DNA of 64,000 nucleotides from Sclerotinia nivalis. Its lineage: Eukaryota > Ascomycota > Leotiomycetes > Helotiales > Sclerotiniaceae. Made by a program: the position numbers and the translations under genes. Where the stretch lies: NCBI GenBank assembly GCA_029531795.1, contig JAPEIS010000005.1, positions 2,044,001 through 2,108,000 on the forward strand, read 5' to 3'. How positions within the stretch are numbered: position 1 is the first letter of the stretch; each line of letters begins with the position of its first letter. The notes below the pieces were generated by a model that was not told the DNA's origin, searched no databases, and saw only the letters and a list, made by a program, of their open reading frames with translations. Positions 13,196-23,909 of the stretch are shown here, one piece after another.

Positions 13196-13681
13196 TGTTA
13201 CGATCACGGATCTTACAATAACCGATTATGTGAATATACATTATGATTTGATCGAATTAGTATAAGATTAAGATGGTTGTAAGAATAAACGAGTACAGGT
13301 TATATTAGTATTAGATCATATAATGGAGTATTGGAGTTTCGAAGGTTTTTAGCGTTCCTGGAGCATTAGGGTTTCGAAGGTTTCTAGTGCTTTTGGAGTA
13401 TTGGAGTTTCGAGAGTTTTCAATGTTTTTGGAGTTTTGAAGCTTTGAGGGCTTTTAGAGCTCCTGAGTATAGAGGTTTATATAAGTAGAACGGATTCTTT
13501 TATTTATAAAGCTTTGTGTTCAAGAATAATTATTAGTTTAAATATTATAGTTATTATATAATATAATCATTATATTTTTATTTTTATTAAGTCTTTGTTT
13601 AATCTTTAGTAGAAATTATTATAGTTTTTCTATAAATCTTTTAATTATTTCTTAGTGATAAAGAATTGTAACGGTGTAATA
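13196..13681 (+). repeat. left LTR of Element A
   Basis: 486 bases starting TGTTACG and ending GTGTAATA (degraded from GCGTAACA, still seen in the right copy). It contains several imperfect repeats of the type GGAGTTTCGA / GCATTAGGG and a TATATAAG box at about 13473. It differs from the right copy mainly by transitions. Confidence 0.92.
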
Positions 13682-13739
13682 CTTTGAATATCTTTATTAG
13701 TTCAAATACTGATTTGGTATATCTCATTTCGTTATATCT

Positions 13740-15187
13740 TTGCAAAATTCTGTTATTAATACTTCCCTGAATAATAACAACAACGATAATAACGATAACA
13801 ATATTGAGCTATTAGATATCGATTTTGTTTTAGTATAGATTACGAAAACCTTATAAGTAATAGTACTCGATAAATATTATAATAATCAAAGGGAACTCGA
13901 AATTTTTCTATTTCAAAACGAAATATATTTCAAATTCAATACTACCAAATTTGTAATTCCCGATAGTTATAATCTGTATATCTCCTTTTATTTTTATGGA
14001 AAAGCAATCAAATGGATTCAATTTTATTTTAAAGATTATTTTACTAAATCTAGAAATCATTGTATAATAGTTATACAAACCATTTTCGAAAGTTTTGTAG
14101 AATTCAAGAAAGAAATCGGATAAGTATTTGAGGATATCAACGAAGTCAAGACAATCAAACGAAATCTATTCGTTTTAAAACAAATCGGAGCAGCAATCAA
14201 TTATGCTATGGAATTCAGGTGATATATTAATCAAACCGGATGGAATCAGTAGGTTTTGTTAAGTTATTTCTATTGCGGCTTTAAGGATTATATAAAATTG
14301 GAATTTGTAAGAAATATCGAATCTACGAATATCAACGAAATAATAGAATTCGCAATCAAGATCGACAATCGATTTTACGAATATCAGCGAAACAAGAAAT
14401 TCCAAAACTATTCAGATCAGAATTACAAATGAAATGAAAGAAGACGATGTTAAACTAGAAATGAAAGTTATAGAGATCCGATAAAGCTAAATATTATTAT
14501 TCGAAGAAAACCATCCAAAGAAGAAATGGATAAGTATAGAAATGAGAAATTATATTTCGAATACGGATAATTAGGATATAAAGCCGCAATTTATTGTTAG
14601 AAGAAAGAAGGAAACTTTAATCAGAATAAGAAATCTTAGAAAGACAAAAAGCAATTCAATATGATATTCGTATTTCAATTATATATTCTAAATTGTGTGG
14701 ATTTAGGTTTTAAAGAATAACTGGAGGATAATCAATTCGAAGAATTAGAAGATTCAAAAGAAGAGTTAATTTTGTAAATCGATCGAAAACCAAATTTAGG
14801 GGAATTTTAAATTATACAGTATATCAATAAATAGAATTATCGAATTTGGAAATTCGAAGAAACAAATGAAGGTATTTATAGCAACGATTTAAATATAAAA
14901 AGCGTTGAAGAAGGGAAAACCTATAAAATAAAAATCATCAATAAATACAGAATTTTATGATATGGAGTTACAATCAACTTCTTTTTTATCGAAAGAATTT
15001 CATATTATAATATAAAAATATTAGAATAAAGAGAAATATAGAAAATCATTTACTTCTATTACGATATTAATTATTTTATATATAAGATATATTTAGTACA
15101 ATAGATAAAAAATAAATATTTGATGCAAATCCAAATCATATAATCTTTATAGGTAATAGGATATTTTCTCCGGGTTATATAAGAATT
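13740..15187 (+). pseudogene. gag relic of Element A
   Basis: Degraded Gag of the gypsy element, which would form the virus-like particle. Many in-frame stops interrupt it. A CCHC nucleic-acid-binding knuckle is still readable near 14553-14597 (pattern Tyr-Phe-Glu-Tyr-Gly..Leu-Gly-Tyr-Lys-Ala-Ala..Cys). There the two Cys and the His have become Tyr, the change expected from TGT/CAT to TAT by RIP. The relic is cut by the TRIM at 15188. Confidence 0.7.
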
Positions 15188-15639
15188 TGTCACGAGGAAT
15201 GATTACTATATAAACCCAATTAACCACTCGGTAATTGTGGCGTCACTTTTATCGTGATAGTTATAAGCCCGGTAGCGTTTATAGCGCAACGTATCATTCT
15301 TCACTTTCGTGCTCATCTAATAACCAAGGGTTTTTGAGGGACCCACAATTTGAGCATCCAATGGATTCGCTTTCGATTAATCTACCAATCAAAGTTCACA
15401 GAATTCATTGGGCCCCTCCTCTCACTTTCCGACCAATTGAGATTCGGACCTATTATAGGGCCCGCCAGATTCATTAATCTGATTCGGGTTAGTACGCAAG
15501 AGATTATACGACAAAAGCTATTATGGAGATCACTACCTTTTCCAGCTAGTTCGTAATCTCGGGGGTGTGTCACGAGGAATGATTACTATATAAACTCAAT
15601 TAACCACTCGGTAATTGTGGCGTCACTTTTATCGTGATA
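15188..15639 (+). mobile_element. TRIM: terminal-repeat retrotransposon in miniature
   Basis: Two 72-base direct repeats (15188-15259 and 15568-15639) that I see differing at a single base, TGTCACGAGG...ATCGTGATA. They enclose 308 bases without coding capacity. A perfect 5-base target duplication GAATT lies outside (15183-15187 and 15640-15644). The sequence TTATAAGCCCGGTAGC starts one base after the left repeat, in the place of a primer-binding site, and a G-run (15561-15565) precedes the right repeat as a short polypurine tract. Size and layout fit TRIM/SMART elements, which must borrow proteins from another LTR element. Composition is near normal, with little RIP, unlike Element A around it. 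Confidence 0.92.
15261..15276 (+). promoter_or_regulatory. primer-binding site of the TRIM
   Basis: TTATAAGCCCGGTAGC begins one base after the 72-base LTR. The same 16 bases occupy the same position after the left LTR of copia Element B (38575-38590). It does not start with TGG, so it does not match a tRNA 3' end. Its complement reads as an anticodon arm: a CCGGG stem, then loop CUUAUAA with anticodon UAU. That suggests priming by a 5' half of tRNA-Ile(UAU), as copia-type elements do with a half tRNA. Confidence 0.65.
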
Positions 15640-16728
15640 GAATTGTCTTTAGTTATTAAATGGGAAAATATATTCAATGATGAGATTTCAATTGATCAAA
15701 CAATTATAAATAATGAAGAAGAAGATTGCTGAAATGTTTCTTTATTTGATCAATTAAATCGCTTAATTGACTAAATTGATCAAATTGATTAAATTGATCA
15801 AATTGACCAAAACAACCGAATAGATCAAAATAGGTAATTAAATATTATAGGATATAGCGAATAGATCAATTTGAAGGTTATAATTAATGAATATCGGTTT
15901 AAAGCTATAATAGATTCTGAAGTAATCGGAAATTTTATTGTATAAGAAGTTGTATAAAAAGCTAATATAAGGTTCTAAACGAAGAAATATTTATATATAT
16001 TGCAATTAATAAATGGATAATTAATTGATACTGAGAATGAAATGATACGAATAGAGATCAAATCAATGGAAATGCAGATAGATGAATATTATAAGTTTAT
16101 ATAGTTTGATATAGTTTTATTGGGAAATTATTAGATTATATTAGGTATACTATAGTTGATATAGTACAACTCTAATATTAATTGGAATCGAGGAACTTTG
16201 ATACTCGATCAATACGATTGCAATTATCGAGATATATACGAGTCTGCAAGACTGAATATATACTTTAGAGAGTTAAAAACGAACAACTTTATCAACGTAG
16301 AATATCGAATCCAGGATTCTTTATTGATAGATATATCAGTAGAGTATATAAAATATACAAAACTTTTCGAAAAACAAAAAAGCTACAAGGCTTTATCAGA
16401 ATACAAATTGTAGAATTATGAAATAATACTAATGGAAAAGAAGATATTTTTATTTAGATTTATTTATTAAATGTCGAAAGGAGACTTGAAGATGTTCAAA
16501 GAATATATTAATAATAGTTTAAAGAAAAGATGGATTAGAGAATCTATTTTATAGATAGTTAGTCTTGTATTATATATATCTAAAAAGGATAGAACTAAAA
16601 GGCTATATATAGATTATTACAAGTTCAACGATATAATAATTAAGAATCGATATCCACTTTTATTAGTTACAGAATTGAGAAATCGATTGGGGAAAGCTAA
16701 GATTTTCTTCAAGTTTGATTTACAAAAC
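15640..16728 (+). pseudogene. protease and N-terminal reverse transcriptase relic of Element A
   Basis: Continues Element A after the TRIM. A stretch at 15735-15835 encodes tandem Ile-Asp-Gln tripeptides between gag and protease. The aspartic protease site is near 15905-15945, with Asp-Ser-Gly changed to Asp-Ser-Glu. From about 16560 the reverse transcriptase fingers are clear: a Lys-Lys-Asp-..-Thr-Lys-Arg-Leu motif, then Asp-Tyr-..-Lys-Asn-Arg-Tyr-Pro, ending at Phe-Asp-Leu-Gln-Asn at 16728. There Element B interrupts it. The next codons (Gly-Phe-His-Leu-Ile-Arg) resume in frame at 45788. Stops are of the CAA/CAG/TGG-to-stop type. Confidence 0.85.
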
Positions 16729-16923
16729 TGTTATAGGTAATCATATAATACCTGATTCACATAACTGGTGATCTACGATCACCCCATACTCTACGATCAT
16801 TATACTCCTCATTCCACATTAGTTATCAGGCTCTTCTAGATCTTGTCGATTCTTACGATCGTCAACCCTTTCCTGATATCATATAGATCGAAACCTAGTC
16901 TAATTGATACTTCTCGTCGACTA
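16729..16923 (+). repeat. left LTR of Element B, first part
   Basis: 195 bases from TGTTATAGG up to a TA, matching the first part of the right LTR (45425 onwards). The LTR is cut at this TA by Element C and continues at 38411. Confidence 0.93.
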
Positions 16924-16940
16924 CATCCGCAAAATATTTT
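16924..16940 (+). repeat. left terminal inverted repeat of Element C
   Basis: CATCCGCAAAATATTTT, perfect inverse of 38392-38408. Just inside it, at about 16951-16967, is a GC-rich palindrome CGGCGCC-ACC-GGCGCCG, followed by GGCGGTTTT-type repeats. Confidence 0.93.
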
Positions 16941-17127
16941 CTCTACTTTTCGGCGCCACCGGCGCCGAAAACGCTTTGGCGGTTTTGTGATACTCGTCTA
17001 ATTACAGTGCCAATCGATATATCTGCAAAATTTTTGTTGGTGTCGATTTGGCGGTTTTAGTAGTTTTGGTAGTTTTGATAGCTTTTGGTAATTTTAGCGC
17101 CAAACGGTGGTTGCTAGTGTTCAACAA

Positions 17128-17455
17128 TATATAACGATAATGTTAATAAGGATAATAAGGATAATAAGGATAATAAGAAAAATAAAGATGGTAAAGATAA
17201 TAAGAATAATAAGGATGGTAAAGAATGGTAAGAAAGATAAAGAAGGTAAGGATAATAAGGAAAGTAAAGAAGATAAAGAAGGTAAGGATAGTAAGGATGG
17301 TAAGGATGATAAGGATGATAAGGATGGTAAGGATGGTAAGGATGGTTAGGATGGTAAGGATGGTAAGGATGGTTAGGATGGTAAGGATGATAGAGCTGGT
17401 GAGGGTGGTATGGGTGGTATGGGTGGTGGAGGTGGTGGGGGTGGTGTAGGTTATT
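17128..17455 (+). repeat. purine-rich minisatellite, 9-base unit
   Basis: Tandem variants of AAGGATGGT / AAGGATAAT on the plus strand, just inside the left end of Element C. The complementary (pyrimidine) array lies just inside the right end (37840-37985), so the arrays are inverted relative to each other. All frames across it are low-complexity artefacts. Confidence 0.85.
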
Positions 17456-17475
17456 AGTAATGGTATAGGTGTATA

Positions 17476-17688
17476 TGTCACGGGGTCCCCGTATATGGTA
17501 TACGGAGACCGCTCGGGTTCCGATCTATAGGAGTCGGACCTCGGATAAGTATAGGCTAGCCCCAGTCGGGGTTAGTGCTACACATAAATGTATTTAAGGA
17601 ATTGTTCCTTTTATAGAAACATAACTTTTCGAGTTACGTTTTATTAATAAAAGTGATTTTTATTATCCTATCTGTTGCCTCTGTAATA
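17476..17688 (+). repeat. left LTR of Element D
   Basis: 213 bases, TGTCACGGGG...GTAATA. Contains a GC-rich inverted repeat around GCTAGCCCC...GGGGTTAG. Confidence 0.93.
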
Positions 17689-17903
17689 TTACATAGCTTC
17701 CATCTATCTGTACCAATACTTCTACGATATCGTCCCATCCGTACCCGTTTAGCTAGTCCGGTTCCCCTGAAGAATTCGTTATTGTTATAACCAGCGATAT
17801 TGCGATCTAATATCATTATCTCATCTCCCTTTACGATTATAGTATAAAAATAGAGGCAGAGGTAATCGATCTGTAATCTACAATTCAAAAGCTTACTCTC
17901 GAT

Positions 17904-19001
17904 TTGCAAATCGAGAAAACCGTATTCATACGATGGAAGAAGAAGAACGATAGATTGATTACCCATCTGATTCAACTTCATTCTGTCCCCGTTGCCCCGT
18001 CTGTTTCAACCAACTTTTCGCTTTTGATGTCCGTTACGATTCCGGCCGCTGTTTTTGTTTTATCGAAGCTTCAGTTGAATGAGAAGGTACCTGACCCTGT
18101 ATTGTTTGATAGAACGAAAATCGATCTTGATCGATTTGTCGATCAAATACAGAATAAAATATATACCAATTCCGATCGCTTTACTTTTTCACATTCCCGC
18201 CTGACTTATATAACTGGAAGATTAACTGGATCCGCTGTTGTGCAAATTCGATCATATAATATCAAAAGGCAATTTGTTAAACTTATTGATTATAAGGATC
18301 TATTGCAAATACTGAAAAGAGCTTATGGAAACCAGAATAAACAAACCAAGGCCCGAAAACTTTTGATCAATCTGAAATAAAGGAACCAATCGTTTTATAT
18401 CTTCTATACTGAGTTCCAGAAACTAATATTGGAAGCCGGGATGGTCGACGACAATAGTATCCTGATTATCCTGTTAGAACAAACTCTATCAAGCGAATTG
18501 AAGAACTAGATTGTTACTATTGAGCTATCTACAAATAGTGCCGACGCATTCGTTGCTTTCGTACAGACATTGGAGAATCGTCGTCTGTACCTGATGGGAC
18601 CGACCGATTCCGATCGCAACCCAATCGTCCCGTTGTTCCGTACTACAATTCAAAACCTGAATTCTGTTAATTGTACCTTTGCTTCGTTTCTGAATGCTAT
18701 TACCCGACCTGTTGCTTCTGTTACGATTATGTTTGTTGAAGACCCAATGGATCTTAGTTCCCAAAGATATACTAATAGATATAAACGAAGGGAATGCTTT
18801 TGTTATGGATCGATCGATCACTGTATAAAAGATTGTCCGTTCCCAGATAATCGTCCTGTACAAGCTAGAATTAGCCTTACCAATCCTGCCCCGTTATTCC
18901 CTGTTCCGTCTTCCGCCCAGATTCAACCGTATGCTATGTTACCGTACAGTTTGTCCCCTTTCGACTTCTCGAATTCGGGAAACAAAGCCTGTCTGGTATA
19001 A
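17904..19001 (+). pseudogene. gag relic of Element D
   Basis: One frame from 17904 to the stop at 18999, interrupted by only a few in-frame stops (for example at 18378 and near 18508). The N-terminal two thirds resemble the fungal retrotransposon Gag domain (Phe-Asp-Arg..Leu-..Phe..Gln-Ile then a helical region with Tyr-Gly-Asn-Gln-Asn). A CCHC knuckle lies at about 18795-18836 (Cys-Phe-Cys-Tyr-Gly-Ser-Ile-Asp-His-Cys-Ile-Lys-Asp-Cys), with the second metal-binding Cys changed to Tyr. A Pro-rich tail follows. Confidence 0.85.
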
Positions 19002-19156
19002 ATCGTTGTTAGACGAAAGCCCTGTGCACACTACACCTATCCGCCGTTGCAATTCAGAGTTTATCTTTCGTTGAAGAAACAAACAATCGAGCAAATCTGA
19101 TAATATTATCTATTATTGTCCTATCGATATCTAATCGATTCTATTCCATTTATGTT

Positions 19157-22100
19157 ATGGTGGATAGCGAATGCGAAGGATATACTTTCGTGGATCGAAG
19201 TTGGATGGAAGCTATCAAGTTCCCAATATACAAATTACCTGTCCCGTTCGAAGTCATTGGATTCGATGGAAAAATACTGTCCGAAAACCGAATGGATCGT
19301 TACATTCTAACCGATCTGCAAATCAATAATTATTATAAAAAAAGATCGAAAATCTATATTACTGAATTAGCTCATTATCCGATTGTCTTGGGGTTGGTTT
19401 GGCTAAAGAAGTACAATCCCTATATCAGATTTGCATCCAATACCTTTCGTTTCGATAACAAGTTCTGCCAAAAGTCTTGTAATACGTTTGTGCAATTATC
19501 GAATATCCAAGCCCTATCCGATATCCCTATCAAAGTTTATCTTGTTTATCTACTGTTTTGTCCTGAAGCACTAAAGAAAAGAGATATAGCAAACGTTTCA
19601 ATCCGAGCTTGCTCGATATACATTCGTCGAGATTACAAGATGTTCCAAGCTAGTATCGATTTGATAAACCGAATCTTGAAGGAAAAAGAAGATTCTGCTT
19701 TCGAAGACCTGCCTGCTGAATTCCGTTTGTAGATCGATGTATTTTCTCCACGTAATACTAACAAACTACCTCCGCACCGCCCATACGATTATGATATCCG
19801 ACTACAAGATAAAGCTAAGCTACTGTTTGGAGCCCTGTATTCAATATCTCGGGACGAATTGAAAGCTTTGCAAGAATGGTTAAGAGAAAACCTAGCAAAA
19901 GGATTTATTCGATCGAATTCCTTCGTTTCCGTTTCGTTTATTTTATTTGTTAAGAAACCCAATAATGGTTTTTGATTTTGTATAAATTATCGTACATTGA
20001 ATAATCTATTTGTGAAAGATCGATATCTGTTACTTTTAATTAAAGAATCCTTGAATAATTTGAAAAGGATGAAGTATTTTACAAAAATAGATATCATCTC
20101 GGCCTTCAATAATATTCGAATCAAAGAAGAACAAAAATACCTAATTGTATTCCGTACCCGATTCGACCTGTTCGAAATTTTAGTTATACTGTTCGGGTTA
20201 ACCGGAGCCCCAACAACGTTTCAACGATTTATCAACGATACTCTAAAAGAATACTTAGATATATTCTATACTACTTACCTAAATGATATTCTGATTTATA
20301 GTAAGATCCGTTTTGAATATATAAAATATATACAAAAGATACTAGACACCTTACAGAAAGCCGGATTGTATACTAATCTATCGAAATGCGAATTCCTGAA
20401 ACCTGAAACGAAATTCCTGGGTCTAATTGTAAGCCGAGAGGGGATCCGAATGAACCCAGCTAAGATTAAGACGATAATTGATTGGAAAATGTCGAAGAAC
20501 CTAACGAATATACAAATGTTTATAGGGTTTAGTAATTTCTATCGATGCTTTATTCGCGACTTCTCCTCGATCATTCGCTCGATGGTAAACTTGACTAAGA
20601 AGGATGTAACTTTCCAATGGAATCTTGGTTATGAGAAATCGTTTTCGAATCTGAAAGTTGTATTTACGGTGGTATCTGTATTAGCCTCTTTCGATTGGGA
20701 GAAGGATGTAATCCTAGAGACAGACACATCAGATTATGTATCTGCTAAAGTCCTTTCCTAATATGATAACGATAGAATTCTGAAACCTATTGCATATTTC
20801 TCAAAAAAGCATTCGATTGTAGAATGTAATTACGAGATTTATGATAAAGAATTATTGACAATTATCCACTGTTTCGAAAAATAACGATCCGAATTAGAAA
20901 ACGCCTCTTCCCCGATCAAGATCATTACGGACCATAAAAATCTGGAGTACTTTACGATAATAAAGTTATTGAACTATCGTCAAATCCACTGGTCTAAATT
21001 TCTGTCCTGTTTCAATTTCAAGATTACATACTGTCCCGGAAAGCAAGAAGCGAAACCCGATGTTCTAACCAAAAGATCAAAGGATTTGCCTAAAGAGGGG
21101 AATGAATGCTTTCTTTATCAAAATCAGATTGTTCTGAAAACCGAAAATCTAGATACAGATTTGTTTCCTATTGTTAAACCAAAGAAGAAAATCCGTTTCG
21201 CGATTACAACCTGTAGCCAAACCTGTATCGATATTTCGTCGTTTGTCCGCAATCCCGAACCATCTGTCTGCGAACCTGGATTACCTACCTATGAATCTGA
21301 ACCATCTACGATACCCGATAACTCAATCCCTGTCCAATTGCCTGAATCTATACAATTGGAACCCCCTGAAGAACTGAAACCCCTGTTCGTTGAAGCTTAC
21401 CTGTCCGATCTGCTTCCGCTATCGATCTTAAAGGCTTTAAAAAAGAATACTGCTAGATATCTGTATATTATGTTATCTGAATGTACTATGAACAATGACC
21501 TATTATATTATCGTAAAAAGCTTTATATTCCTAACTACGATCTTCTGAAAGCAAAGCTCCTCCGAATGATCTACGATTCTTTTGTTGCTGGATACCCGCA
21601 CCGTATCTATATTTTCGAATTGCTTTTCCAAAACTATTATTAGTTTGGATATTATGATTACGTTTTTTGTTAGGTATACAATTGTTATAGTTACTACCAA
21701 GCCGCCCCGAATTGTAGAGGACAAGAAGGAATCTTACATCTTCTCCCAATCTTGCAATAAGCCTGGAGAGATATTTCAATCGATTTCATCACCCATCTTC
21801 CGAAAAGCTCTAAATACGATACAATATTTGTTGTAATCGATCGATTGACCAAAATGAAGCATTTCCTATTCTACCAAGGAATTTGTAACTCTGAAGAAGT
21901 CTTTTGTCTGTTTTTGAAGCATGTATAAAAGCTCTACAGCCTACCATAAATTATTATATCCGATTGTGGAGTTTAGTTTATTTCTGACTTCTAAAAGCAT
22001 ATCTGTAAACGATTAGATATTGTTTCGAAGTTGTCGATAGTTTATCATCCTGAAACCGATGGACAAACAGAAAAAACGAACGCAATATTCGAATAATACC

Positions 22101-22870
22101 TTCGTTCGTATATATCCTACCTGCAGAACGACTGGTCCGAATAGCTACCGATCGTCGAATTCTCGATTAACTCTGCCTAATCCGAAAGCTTTCGTTTATC
22201 GCCGTTCTTTATTAATTACGGTTTCCATCTCCGAATGGGTTTCGAATTTACTGCGTTCTCCGATCGCCCTGAAGTCCTGGATACTGAGGAATTCGTCAAA
22301 AAGATGAAATCGATTGTCGATCACTTGAAGATCGAATTGATCGTTAGTCAAACCCGTTATTCGAAGAATGCCGATTCCCATCGTTCGTCTACCCGTCGAT
22401 ACCAGCCTGGAGATCTAGTCTAGCTTAATACTAAGAATATTCGAACTTTTTGTTTCCAGAAGAAACTAGATTGGAAGAACTTAGATCCCTTTCGAATTCT
22501 GAAGGGTATAGGTTCGTATGTTTACGAATTGGAGTTCCCTGCTTTTATAAGGAATCATTCGGTCTTTTATGTTAATTTATTGTATCCTGTTAATGATAAC
22601 CTTGTCCCCGGTTAACACAACCCGTCTTTTTCTTCTGTTGAAGTTGAAGGCATTGAGCAATTTGATGTAGAGGAAGTCCTGGATTTCCGATAGAAACGTC
22701 GGGGTTGTGATGGTTTCCGTTTGAAGTATACTATCCGATAGGTAGACTATGATACGTCTATCGAAAAGCCTACGAAGTATTTGGAGAATGTTTAAGAACT
22801 AATCCGTAATTATCATTGTCGTTATCCAAATAAATCTGATCCCTCTAGTTGTCTCAACAGAACTCGATTC
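19157..22870 (+). pseudogene. pol relic of Element D: protease, RT, RNase H, integrase, chromodomain
   Basis: A single frame holds all pol domains, broken by RIP-type stops at about 19730, 19972, 20759, 20882, 21641 and later. The protease (19157-19430) has Asp-Ser-Glu where Asp-Ser-Gly is needed and a typical Val-Leu-Gly-Leu-..-Trp-Leu end. Reverse transcriptase (about 19850-20600) has Phe-Thr-Lys-Ile-Asp and Tyr-Leu-Asn-Asp at 20276-20287 in place of Tyr-Leu-Asp-Asp. RNase H follows (about 20690-21060), with Glu-Thr-Asp-Thr-Ser and Thr-Asp-His-Lys-Asn-Leu. Integrase covers about 21500-22450 (Ile-Asp-Arg-Leu-Thr-Lys-Met-Lys). A C-terminal chromodomain lies at about 22650-22830 (Val-Glu-Glu-Val-Leu-Asp...). 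Elements of this class use the chromodomain to target heterochromatin. Confidence 0.92.
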
Positions 22871-22885
22871 TAAGGAGGGGGGTAT

Positions 22886-23098
22886 TGTTATGGGGTCCTT
22901 GTATATGGTATACGGAGACCGTTCGGGTTCCGACCTATAGGAGTTGGACCTCGGATAAGTGTAGGCTAGCCTCGGTCGGGGCTAACGCTACATATAAATG
23001 TATTTAAGGAACTGTTCCTTCTATAGAAACATAGCTCTTCGAGCTACGTCTTATTAATAAAAGTGATTCCTGTTGTCCTGTCTGTTGCCTCTGTGATA
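22886..23098 (+). repeat. right LTR of Element D
   Basis: 213 bases beginning TGTTATGG (TGTCACGG after RIP) and ending CTGTGATA. Confidence 0.93.
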
Positions 23099-23909
23099 AT
23101 ATGTGTATTAGTATATTCAAACGAAATAATATAATTAAAAATATTAATAGTATAGATTTTAGTTAAACTATTGTTTTTTTCAATTTTCTTTTTCAATAGT
23201 ATTTTCAATAGTATTCCTATTAATATCTTTATTAGTTTATTTATAGATTTAGAAAATATATCGATTTGTATATTATATTGCGGTATTTGATTGGTTGGCT
23301 AATTTGATAGAGAATTTCGTGGAAGGTTAAACAATACTTAATCTTTTGTATTATCAAAAATTAATAAATGATTAATAAGATTATAGATATTAATTTCAGA
23401 ATCAATTTATTTTGTATATTTCTTGGGATTGAGTTTAAGAGTTTCAAATGTTTGATTAATTGGTTTGATAAAGAATTTTGTGAAGGATAAGATAATATAT
23501 GTTTATTTGTATTATCAGAAATTAATAAATGATTAGTAAGATTATAAATATTAATTTCTAAATCAATTTATCTTGTATATTTTTTGGTTTTGAGTTTAAG
23601 TTTAAGGGTTCGAAATGTTGGCGAAATCTTTGATTGTTTATTAGTATATAAAATTATTAATAAAAGTCTTTTGTAATATATTGAAATTAAAAGATATATA
23701 AAAAGGAAAGAAAAGAAGGGAATAGAATAATGATAAAATGAAAGGGAAATAAAATAAGGTGTAAAGAATAAAGAAGGAAAAGAGAATAGAATAATGATAG
23801 GAAAAGGGGAAATAAGGAAGGGAGTTAAAATATAGAAAGTGAAAAGGATGGGAAAGGATAAAAAGAGGATAGGTTTATATTGTAATGAAAAAAGTTAAGT
23901 TTGTTTATT

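Larger units (their letters stand above)
17476..23098 (+). mobile_element. Element D: Ty3/gypsy chromovirus, 213-bp LTRs
   Basis: Complete gypsy element, 5.6 kb, with 213-base LTRs at 17476-17688 and 22886-23098. By my count the LTRs differ at about two dozen positions, all C/T or G/A transitions. A polypurine tract AAGGAGGGGGG precedes the right LTR. Gag and pol are in different frames; pol keeps one frame across its whole length apart from stops. No perfect target duplication is visible (GTATA left, ATATG right). It is the source family of the three solo LTRs at 12686, 12942 and 49986. Less degraded than A, B or C, it is probably one of the youngest large insertions. Confidence 0.93.

Noticed and set aside
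13043..13246. 67-codon frame across the solo LTR border
   Set aside because: It runs from a solo LTR through G' relic into the Element A LTR, so it is a junction artefact. I first read 13155-13195 as a host gene remnant, but the flanks match the non-coding 3' part of family G.
15261..15300. tRNA-like start (GCCCGG...AGCGC) suggesting a SINE in the TRIM
   Set aside because: No A and B box pair or full cloverleaf; the position right after an LTR fits a primer-binding site better.
17143..17481. Thr/Ile/Leu repeat frames on both strands of the 9-base minisatellite
   Set aside because: All frames through a 9-base repeat lacking stops stay open; not evidence of coding.
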